10,861 nt of DNA. It comes from Amoebophrya sp. AT5.2 (lineage: Eukaryota > Sar > Dinophyceae > Syndiniales > Amoebophryaceae). The position numbers and the translations under genes are program-made. The stretch spans positions 1 through 10,861 of the forward strand of contig RXOD01006241.1 in the NCBI GenBank assembly GCA_005223375.1. The letters run 5' to 3'. The notes under the pieces are model-generated. The model had not been told where the DNA came from and did no database searches. It saw only the letters and a program-made list of their open reading frames with translations. Shown here in pieces: positions 1 through 6,763 of the stretch; position 1 is the first letter of the stretch, and each line of letters opens with the position of its first letter.

Positions 1-470
1 AAAGCCTAGATTTAGAACCACCTCAAAGCACCCAGGGAACCGGATCAGGCCCATGGAACTGAAAGAGATAGATAGAGGTGGGGAAAGGAACTTTCCTCTA
101 GGTATACTCGACTCCGCACTGAACCACAGGCCAGCCTATCGCGAAGAGCCGTGGCAGAGCATGTGACAAACCGATCACAATTACAAGCAAAAACCGTATC
201 ACAGATGTGATTACAAGCACCAAAACCGTATCACACCGATTTTAATTCCAAATTTTAACTTTTTATTTCGGACCCCTAGGTGGGAAGCCGGACGCACCTG
301 CCCTCAGGTGGGGAGAGGCGGCGACAGGGGAGGGCTACAGGGGTCGAATCCTGTATCATCAAAGCGCAGAAAAAACAGGTGTTCCGAGAGGGAAACCGAG
401 AGCTACTTCTAAGCGAAGACAGCGACAGCCTGCAAAGTAAAGATAATTGCGCGATGATTCCTTGCCCGCG
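1..470. other. Left-edge stretch without a supported gene
   Basis: No exon chain with a start, splice sites and a stop could be built here on either strand. The open frames are short and of unconvincing composition. The stretch holds a 30-bp tandem duplication at 181-240, a six-base-stem hairpin (CACCTG/CAGGTG, four-base loop) at 295-310, and a B-box-like string near 337-354. It may be the spacer or the untranslated end of a minus-strand gene lying further left. Confidence 0.5.
181..240. repeat. Two-copy 30-bp tandem repeat
   Basis: Two copies start at 181 and 211. Each begins TTACAAGCA and continues into AAAACCGTATCACA; the second copy has two extra C bases between these blocks, and the copies diverge after the shared CACA. 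The period is exactly 30 bp. GATCACAA just before and CACACCGAT at the end look like worn flanks of the same unit. No function is evident. It may be a decayed minisatellite or a duplicated regulatory site. Confidence 0.7.
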
Positions 471-680
471 TTAGCACGCGTTGTCATTCATTTCGTACCG
501 ACGCATAAGATCTATATGTATCTCATTCCCCATACGATACCCGTTCCCGTTCCCGTAGTACTCGACAACATCTGTCGCGGGCACAGACGCTGTAGTTGGG
601 CCGCGAGTGTCTTCCCAAAAGAAATCACCACGAAACCCAAGGCCAAGGGTCAGCACAGGATTGTCAAGAACTGATGCACG
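471..680 (-). CDS. Possible terminal exon, unidentified protein
   Basis: A minus-strand frame runs from about 680 down to a TAA at 471-473. It has a protein-like composition, including GLGFRGDFFWEDTRGP and VVEYYGNGNGYRMGNEIH, and a fairly high share of G at first codon positions. A plausible acceptor (GTGACAG) lies just before it at about 680, which would need a preceding exon ending in phase 1; none was found. The opposite strand is also open here, and its frame around 604-674 ends in KEITTKPKAKGQHRIVKN with well-biased codons, so the strand is not settled. No family was recognised. Confidence 0.25.
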   Translation of the reverse strand, partial: RASVLDNPVLTLGLGFRGDFFWEDTRGPTTASVPATDVVEYYGNGNGYRMGNEIHIDLMRRYEMNDNAC

Positions 681-931
681 TATTTCTCCTGTCACGCCAG
701 CTCGCCCACGCGGTGGCGCTGCGCGCGCGCGCCCCCTTCTTGTCGTGTTCTGTTCTACTTTCACTTTGTTTCAGTCGTCTTACTTTGTAGTCGCATTATG
801 CTCACGTCATGCAAAAAAACGTACTTTAGCGGTGATTTGTTTGCCCTCAGCTGCGCATGCAGTGGCATAAAGCCGCTTCTATCTTCTACGCTTCGTCTTC
901 AGTCACTATCACGTTCCTCCTGTACCAAAAT

Positions 932-1184
932 TTACAATTTTCCACTGCTTTTGTGTTGTAGTTGTACGTCCAGGTGCAGCTGTAGAAACTCGTGTACGTG
1001 TTCTCACTTTTAATGTTAATAGCAATTTAAGTATCTGCTCGACTTCGCCTCTTCCGGTCGTTACGGCAAGGATTTACTCTACTGCTCCTCCAAGTATAAT
1101 TGCGTTCATCTGCCTGTGCTGTCGCTGTGGTAGCTGAGAAAGAAAATTCAAGATGAGATCATTCTTGCGTTTACTCCTAGTCAT
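932..1184 (-). CDS. Tentative small two-exon gene, unidentified
   Basis: Proposed exons are 1083-1184 (34 codons from ATG 1184) and 932-979 (15 codons plus TAA), giving 49 aa. The first exon reads MTRSKRKNDLILNFLSQLPQ and ends in LGGA: a basic start followed by a helical, glutamine-rich stretch. Donor GTAGAG and acceptor TTTCTACAG are both phase 0 and enclose a 103-nt intron, within the size range of the other introns here. A GTATGT...TTTGTTTCAG intron lies in the leader directly upstream. The second exon also contains a GTACAAC donor, so the gene could continue. The start lies about 160 bp beyond the stop of the 757-aa gene. No family was recognised. Confidence 0.35.
980..1082 (-). other. 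Proposed intron of the small left gene
   Basis: This 103-nt GTAGAG...CTACAG intron has a pyrimidine-rich end (TTTCTACAG). Donor and acceptor are both phase 0 in the model given for 932-1184. It is a prediction from splice motifs and frame only. Confidence 0.35.
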
Positions 1185-1188
1185 GCGC

Positions 1189-1242
1189 CTGAAACAAACC
1201 CCAACTCAAGGTCAACCCTGAGAAATGCAAAGCTCAACATAC
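1189..1242 (-). other. Proposed short intron in a 5' leader
   Basis: This 54-nt stretch starts GTATGT and ends TTTGTTTCAG, a strong donor and a strong acceptor, with a TTGAC branch-point-like string between. Every frame entering from upstream meets a stop soon after the junction, so the intron most likely interrupts an untranslated leader. The ATG at 1184 follows four bases after the junction. Confidence 0.4.
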
Positions 1243-1344
1243 TCGCCGGGGCCGGGCTGCTTGTACGTCTACAACTAGCTCTCCCCCTGATCCAACATAA
1301 GTATCTCCACCGAAACCGGTTCGTCCCCTCCTTTGAACAGCACG

Positions 1345-3990
1345 CTAGGACAACTTCGCCAGTTTATCGTAGAGTTGCTGCGCCATATCCTTTCGCTCTC
1401 CCAGCACCGGCGTGCACTGCCTTACGCTTTTCCATTCTCCGTCCACCTTTTTGATGCCCTCCGCCTTCGTTGTGAAGGGTCCCCCGTGCTGCCCGAGCAG
1501 CCGCCGTATTTCCCGCGGCTTTTGCTTGTCCTGGACCACGACCGGGGGCATCGCCTCCATCCGGGCCAGCAGCTCCTGCGTGATCGGCTGGCAGTCCAAC
1601 GAAGTGGCAGGCATGGTGGTCTTCTTGGCGTACCAGATTGGGTCGAGGCGGGGGCCGCGGTTCTGGTTATTCGCCGGTGTGTACCAAAACGCCTGCTGCC
1701 GCGGCTGGTTGAAGATCTTCTTGTCCTTGTCCACGGTCAGCAACGTGGGGAGAGAAGACGGCTGGGGCGATTCAGTGAGACTCGACAAAGGCGTTCAACT
1801 ATTACTATTCCTGTTTGATTTCCTGTAGTAAGGCCAACCCGTACAACAAACAATCAAAGTGGAAGAACCCAGCTGAAAAGAATTGCGTGAAAATACCATT
1901 TTCGCGCTCGATGTTCCTGCGACGGCATTATTATTTGACCCGCTTGAGCTCGTCTCTTTTGACTGCTCGCGGACGTCTGACAACTTCGCACTCGGCCGCC
2001 TGCTGTGCTCGACAGTCACCACGCCGCTCTGTGGTGTTCGTGCGATGCGAAGATGGGTTCAGCAAGAAATAAGAAGCGAGTACTACGAGAACAAAGTAGA
2101 AGTCACAATCTGTAAAATGTGTCTGCTATACGTACATACCGATCTGCCTCCCATCGTCGAGAAGCTGGGTCTGCGGCTGCAGTCCGTGGTAACGACTCCC
2201 GAAGAGTTGGCTGTGCCCAACTTTGAAGTGTCCTTCGATGTGTCACGCGTGGACCGATCTTCTGGCGACATCATATTGGCGCCCGGCTTCACGTTCACGG
2301 CAGCGCCAGCAGCGACGGCCCCGGGATGCACCGGCGCGGCTCCGGCTATATGATGTCCCCCGCCCCCGGGCGCCACGATCTTTATCAGTGAAGGATCCTT
2401 GCTCGAAGTCGTAACAACTGTTGCTGGCGTCCCGCTGGAGGCCACCGGCCCACCTCCTCCCGCCACTGCCACGACGAGAGGTGGCAGCGTGGTGGTCGAA
2501 AACTGTTGTGGCACCGCGCCACCGGATGTTGAAGGAGCAGCGGCAGGTGCAGTCCCAGAGGACGAGGTTGCTGCTACGACCATTCCGCCAGGACCACCAG
2601 CCATGTGCTGCATCTTCAGCGCCGTGCTCCGACTGAGATCGCTCGGCGTACGTTGCAAAGCGCCGCCTCCTTGCGGAACGGCAGGTGGAGGCTGAACACG
2701 AGCCGTGAAGCGTTCAATAGCGGGTGGTGGCGGGTTCGGATTCATCGCCTTGGCGGCTGCTGACCCTGCATGCTGCCCGCTTGGAGAGGACGACATCCGT
2801 CCTCCAAAGCCGAAATGCTGCTCCTGCTGCCGCGTGCAGCCGTGCAGACTTTGACTCTGGTTGTGCGCCGTCGGCAATGCATCGGCGGGCGCAAATCCGG
2901 TCATCTGCTGGGGTCTTTTCGGGCTCGAAGAATCTTGCAAGACTAGCGAAGACGAACCCGCGGTAGTGGCAGCTGCATTCGTGTTGAGGGTGGTTCCACA
3001 TGATCCACTTACGGCACCACTATTTCTACTTGATGAACTCGCGACGGCCCCTCCTCCAGCACCTCCCGGCCCGAAAAAAGCTGCTTGCGTCCTCCTCTGC
3101 TTGGAAGATCCGACTGCGACGTTGCCTGAGAGTGAGAGGTGTGCCGGAAGATGATGCAGGCCGGTCCTGGTGAAGAGCCCCGCTCGAGGCGGAGTGTAGT
3201 ATGACAGGCCTGCACCTTGCTGCGTTGCTGCTGCTACTGCAGCTTCCTTTCGTGCCGCCGATTTGACGTCGTCGTCGTGTGCAGTCGCGGTATTATCCTC
3301 GTCATGCCCAAGTGGGTCCAGATTGCTTTCCGACAGTTTGCTCTCCAAATGCGTGGGCAGCACGGGGCCGCTCGGGTGCGAGTTCAAACCCGCAGCAGCT
3401 GCATGTTGAGCAGTTGTAGTTCCAAATTGCCCTGCAACCCCGCCTGCCCCAGCTTGTTGCGCTTGCGAGAGCGACGATAACAAAAATCCGTGCTGACTCA
3501 AGCCACGTGCACCACCAGCACCTGAATTAGCTGCAGCTCGAAGACCCGCATTCGATGGGCTCGGCAGCTGGCTATTCCCTCCCCAAATGTCGCAGGTTTC
3601 GATTGTATCCGCCGAAGGTCGTCGGTTCTCCTGGCTACCTTTATTCGGAATGCCGACCAGAAAAGCGGCCGATGAGACGGCCCGACACGCGCCCGAGGCG
3701 TCGCCAACAATCAGCGGCGGCGCCGGTATCAGCTTGTTCTTCCGCGCCGAAACTGCACCGGCATCGAAGCCCTGGACCAGTTCCAGTATTTTTTTTTTCG
3801 TAATTACTTTTTGAGCGTTGTTCAAGTTCACACACATTTTTCATGCCGCGCAGCCACTGGTGGATGCAAAGGCTACTTTAAGAAGCGATCAATGTACCTG
3901 CTTCGAGCTCGACGAAGACTTTCCGGTGCTGGCCTTGGGTGGAGCATTGAACAGGTCCCGCACGTTTATTCGCGGCAACGAGAAAGCCAT
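1345..3990 (-). CDS. 757-aa low-complexity protein with ordered tail
   Basis: Not recognised. Four exons fit: 3898-3990 (31 codons), 2140-3771 (544), 1897-2028 (44) and 1345-1761 (138 plus TAG). All three junctions are phase 0. The protein starts MAFSLPRINVRDLFNAPPK. Residues from about 100 to 619 are rich in Ala, Gly, Ser, Thr, Gln and Pro, with Gly, Ala and Ser runs, as expected of a disordered region. Three RRPS strings (81-84, 564-567, 585-588) match the RRxS consensus of PKA-type kinases. Residues 555-575 and 576-596 are a tandem repeat. The last exon is ordered and charged, with FWYTPANNQNRGPRLDPIWY and a helical C-terminus (DMAQQLYDKLAKLS), and is the likely conserved part. The start at 3990 is preferred to the ATG at 3837, which falls in the first intron. 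A scaffold or RNA-associated regulator is possible, but this is only inference. Confidence 0.75.
1762..1896 (-). other. Proposed intron 3 of the 757-aa gene
   Basis: A 135-nt intron from donor ATG|GTATTTTCAC to acceptor CGCCCCAG|CCG, phase 0 on both sides. A better-looking acceptor (CTTACTACAG) lies further upstream, but every frame from it meets a stop before the final ordered exon. The acceptor is therefore chosen on frame, and this is the least certain junction of the gene. Confidence 0.55.
1966..2202 (-). repeat. Tandem 21-residue repeat split by an intron
   Basis: Copy 1 (2140-2202, residues 555-575) and copy 2 (1966-2028, residues 576-596) share SGVVT, an acidic residue two positions on, then SRRPS, and R at position 20; 10 of 21 residues are identical. 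The DNA of the shared residues differs mainly by synonymous changes (for example gtc gtt acc against gtg gtg act). The two copies meet exactly at the exon 2/exon 3 junction and are separated in the genome by the 111-nt intron. Selection to keep the peptide supports this exon model. Confidence 0.7.
2029..2139 (-). other. Intron 2 of the 757-aa gene
   Basis: A 111-nt intron with a strong donor (ATCG|GTATGTACG) and acceptor CACCACAG|AGC. Both sides are phase 0. Repeated peptide on either side of the junction supports its position. Confidence 0.75.
3772..3897 (-). other. Intron 1 of the 757-aa gene
   Basis: A 126-nt intron with donor AAGCAG|GTACATTG and acceptor CTGGTCCAG|GGC, both phase 0. It contains a ten-base A run on the minus strand (T10 at 3789-3798) that would otherwise sit in coding sequence. 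An in-frame TGA just upstream of position 3837 excludes earlier acceptors. Confidence 0.7.
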
Positions 3991-4677
3991 CGCAGCACCA
4001 GCAAATAAGCGAGAGCGCTCCGCGCAGGGAGTGGGAGCAATGATCTATGTATATATTGTAGAACTAGTTAAGCACACGGCTACAAATCAATTGCTGTTGC
4101 TGCACACTGAACACTAGCATGACCTTGATCTTGATACTGAAAGAAATGAAAATCTATCAATCCTTCTACGTATCGAGAAAACGACAAGGAGTAGAGTGAA
4201 GTCTTGAATGAACGGTAAAATTTCTTGCGTTACACGGTATAGTGTGCGCAGGGTACGACACATAGACAAAGTGAAGGCAGCTGGTAGTTTTTCGGCATAC
4301 GAATCGTGGTTGAACTACAGACTTTGCACGAGACTTCTCGGGTCGTTCCATAGATAGGAAAATCACACGGGTGCAAGAGGGAAGCAATACTCAGACAGCA
4401 CGCACTCACGTCGACGACACGAAAAAACACCGAAAGGCCACCTGATGCATTCTTCGCCGGTAAAAAAAAACAGAGAAAGCATGAAGCGTCACGCGCAACA
4501 GCATATTGCACCAGCGGTTGCGGCAGCGCCCTCCATCCATCCATGCACGCCTAGTTCCCGTGGCTCATAGGCACCTAAGCAAGTCGTTCTTGGAGGTTCG
4601 GCTCCAGGAGCAGGATTTGTGCGTCTTGGTCCGCCGCCGGAATTATTCGCAGTCAGTAGATTTTCTTTTTCTAAATC
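3991..4677. other. Intergenic stretch, no gene seen
   Basis: This 687-bp stretch lies between the stop of the small basic ORF at 4678 and the ATG of the 757-aa gene at 3990. It should hold the 3' end of the first and the leader and promoter of the second. Open frames on both strands are short and of non-protein-like composition. A (CCAT)3 run at about 4533-4545 and an A8 run near 4463 are the only simple-sequence features. No promoter motif was identified. Confidence 0.5.
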
Positions 4678-4989
4678 TCAAGCTGCTGGCATTTTCTTGT
4701 GGTGATGCATTTGCACGAGATGCTGCGCAAAATCCCTGTACGCTGTCCGGCACTGCTGGGATCTTTGTAGGCGCGCAATTCGCTGCGCCCGGAGCTCCCC
4801 GGGTCGCAAGGGTAGCCGTAGCAGCTTCTGCTTCGTCACCCGTCGTCGCTCTACGGCGAATTTTTCGTCGGATCGCGCAGAGTCCAACGAGCAGGTGTGC
4901 TGTTCGATTTCGGCCGTTGTAGTATCCGGCCCCTCATTTCGCCGTCCCCGCCAGCTTTCGCCCCGCACAGAGGCAGCCAAAGCCAACAT
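4678..4989 (-). CDS. Possible small basic helical protein
   Basis: Not recognised. From ATG 4989 the frame gives 103 aa ending in TGA at 4678-4680. The second half is basic and helical (FAVERRRVTKQKLLRLPLRP, then ELRAQRIARLQRSQQC and AYRDFAQHLVQMHHHKK). The middle is acidic and polar (TTTAEIEQHTC). About a third of codons begin with G and third positions favour G or C, both consistent with coding. The frame is also open upstream to an ATG at 5175, inside the last codons of the zinc-finger gene, but that would overlap the neighbour. No GTA donor occurs between 4990 and 5161, so a single exon is likely. The opposite strand is open too, but its translation is less protein-like. It follows the zinc-finger gene stop by about 170 bp on the same strand. 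Confidence 0.4.
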   Translation of the reverse strand: MLALAASVRGESWRGRRNEGPDTTTAEIEQHTCSLDSARSDEKFAVERRRVTKQKLLRLPLRPGELRAQRIARLQRSQQCRTAYRDFAQHLVQMHHHKKMPAA

Positions 4990-5161
4990 GCTGGGCGCTG
5001 CATTAATCCATCGGTCGTCGGGCGCCGCGCCCGCGCCGCGATTTATTAAAATTGCCCAGCGCGGCGGTGCCGTAGCCTTCAGTGGACGCAGCAGGAAGTG
5101 TCTCGACGATTGTCTCGATCTCGTCGCGACGAACAAGCCGGAAAGGAAAAATAGCGCGTCC

Positions 5162-6050
5162 TTAGGAATCAACATCCATGTTGCCGTCCGCACGGTGACC
5201 ACCTCCCGGCGTTCGGTCCTCCTTTCGCTTTTTCCTTCCGAAATCGTCCACCTCCTCGTCGTCGGAACACCATGCCCGCTTCTCGTCCTGGTTCTGACGA
5301 TCAAAAAACCCGCCGCCACGACCCTCCTCTGGCCGCCGAAGTGCGCGCGCGGCCTCCCGTTGCTTATGCAACTCGATACTCACTGATGGCTTCAGCTGCC
5401 CGCACTTGTTGCAGCTCGTCCGCCACTCCCAGTTGATGTTGCTGCAACTGCCGCACTTCCAGTCGGTCTTGCGGAATATACCTGTACGTAGGAAGTAGAT
5501 GCAGATGCTTTTGCGATACTATTTGCGTATCATGTCAATCGATGTACGAAACAAAAAATGGGTTCAGTCTCCTGTGCTCTCACAAGCGAGCCAGGATCGA
5601 TAAACACGATGAACTGTCACAGACCGACGGTCACAAGCAGCGATAAAACCCTCAAGATACTTGAATTTTTTGCGAAATCGTTTGACGGCAATGGTGGTCG
5701 CTCCGCCCCACATTTCTTACACCGCCGCCGCTTCTCGATGTTAATGGTGTTGCACTTCGGATAGCTGACGAAACCATTTGTCTCAGCTTCGCACATCCAG
5801 TCCGTTTGCTCCTCCCCCGTGACGAAAAGGGCACTGTCGTTCGGCCCCGCCGCGGCGTTCTGAACTCGGAACTCCATAATGGTGTGGCTGTGGCCCTCTT
5901 GCTCTTGGATTGAGATTGTCGTAACCTAGTACTCGCGCCTCAAAATCAAATCCGAGTACCTCCTCCTCGTCAAGTGTCTAAATCTACCTTCCTTGTGTAG
6001 TCAATGGCCTCCTTTGTAGGCTGCGCCCACAAAAACTTTGCTGTAGACAT
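5162..6050 (-). CDS. ZRANB2: ZRANB2-like RNA-binding zinc-finger protein
   Basis: Three exons, 5988-6050, 5661-5925 and 5162-5481, give 215 aa. In animals ZRANB2 is a nuclear spliceosome-associated protein whose RanBP2-type fingers bind single-stranded RNA containing GGU. Finger 2 (residues 116-136) reads DWKCGSCSNINWEWRTSCNKC and matches ZRANB2 finger 2 closely: W117, zinc ligands C119, C122, C133 and C136, and RNA-contact positions D116, N124, I88-equivalent I125, W127, R130 and N134 are kept. One contact arginine is Trp (W129). Finger 1 has W64, C66, C79, C90 and C93, with twelve residues between the first two cysteines instead of two to four. The tail GGGFFDRQ...SDDEEVDDFGRKKRK mirrors the ZRANB2 tail after its fingers (GGGF, acidic stretch, DEFGRKKKK). 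The long RS-rich C-terminus of animal ZRANB2 is absent. The start is uncertain: the frame is open upstream of 6050 to a possible acceptor at 6108. Confidence 0.82.
5482..5660 (-). other. Intron between the two zinc fingers
   Basis: A 179-nt intron, donor TTCAA|GTATCTTG and acceptor CGTACAG|GTATATTC. Phase 1 on both sides rebuilds an AGT serine codon and continues IFRKTDWKC. An alternative AG 14 bases further on would break the frame. Confidence 0.8.
5926..5987 (-). other. Proposed intron 1 of the ZRANB2-like gene
   Basis: A 62-nt intron, donor AGGAAG|GTAGATTT and acceptor GAGTACTAG|GTT, both phase 0. It joins ...AIDYTRK to VTTISIQEQEGHSHTIMEFR. Without it, translation would start at the internal ATG at 5877. 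Confidence 0.6.
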
Positions 6051-6763
6051 CTTCGAGCACTTGCTGTCACTGTGCCGCGCAGATATGATCCAAAGCCCCT
6101 CTTCGTACTGTACTCAAAATTGTAATTGGTGTCTACTGCTGCTGTTCATTGTTCAGTTACACGAAGACAAAGATCAAGAAAGATCGCGCACGGTTGGGAG
6201 TTGTTGATCACGGTGAAATGAGCTCTCTGGTTACTTACACGAACGAATGCACTCCCTTGATGCTTTCTGCACAATGACTGACACTGAAGTCAAGTGGTCA
6301 GGCAACAGAACATTCCAGCAGCTACAAAACCTCTCGGCGAGCCTCGAAGGCTGGCCCATGGCGACCGCCTTCTTGTCTTTCGATCTCGTTCGCATATCTG
6401 CCTTCGTACTTTCTTGCACGGCTTGCTGCGCCTGTCGCTACAATCGTCGTGGCGCGCAAGCGAAAGGGGCTGAGCAGTCCTCCAGCTGCGGAATGCGCAA
6501 TCCCACTGAGCGAGTGCTGTGCTCGTCGTGTTTGCGCATCAAATTGTTTTCATGAACTGAAGAGTTCCAACGTCCTAACCCGTACTCCTCCTCGCCTGTG
6601 CCACTCATTGCTGAGGCTGAGGGCGTCGCGATTACATCAGCGGAAGCTCGGACGCCAGGCGAATAATCGCAACGCTGCGAGAGTTATCTTATTTTTTTAC
6701 GATTTAAAATCAAAACCGTCTCTGCCCCGGAGCTCTGCGCGTGCGCGCTTGACTTGGAAAGAT
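6051..6763. other. Spacer with possible upstream exon, no gene proven
   Basis: This 713-bp stretch separates the stop of the gene at 6764 from the start used for the ZRANB2-like gene. On the minus strand a perfect donor (GTAAGTAA from 6238) and an acceptor (TTGAGTACAG ending at 6108) bound a 131-nt interval, so an upstream, perhaps untranslated, exon of the zinc-finger gene probably ends at 6239. No minus-strand frame could be joined through it to a start. On the plus strand a short cysteine-rich frame (CGMRNPTERVLCSSC, about 6490-6534) resembles half a zinc finger but lacks its first cysteine pair. Confidence 0.45.
6108..6238 (-). other. Possible intron upstream of the ZRANB2-like start
   Basis: GTAAGTAACC at 6238 is the best donor match in the window, and TTTTGAGTACAG ends at 6108. 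The 131-nt size fits the other introns. After the junction a frame from TACGAAGAG is open into the MSTAKF start, so the protein may begin in an earlier exon. Confidence 0.4.

Noticed and set aside
280..360. Possible tRNA gene ending near a GGGGTCGAATCC string
   Set aside because: No acceptor stem, D arm or anticodon arm could be folded around it, and the B box has a mismatch at an invariant T.
781..1020. Short minus frames (MPLHAQLRANKSPLKYVF near 871 and SENTYTSFYSC near 1004)
   Set aside because: Both look partly protein-like, but no phase-compatible exons or complete gene could be built from them.
2399..2695. Plus-strand Ala/Pro-rich frame
   Set aside because: It is antisense to the low-complexity exon; repetitive GC-rich codons keep the reverse frames open.
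3772..3837. ATG at 3837 as start of the large low-complexity protein
   Set aside because: The 22 codons after it include a ten-base A run and lie within a phase-matched intron. The exon at 3898-3990 gives a better N-terminus.
4506..4922. Plus-strand frame of 138 codons
   Set aside because: It is antisense to the basic minus-strand ORF, with less protein-like composition and no splice support.
4895..5386. Plus-strand frame of 163 codons
   Set aside because: It is antisense to the last exon of the ZRANB2-like gene, whose family identity is clear.
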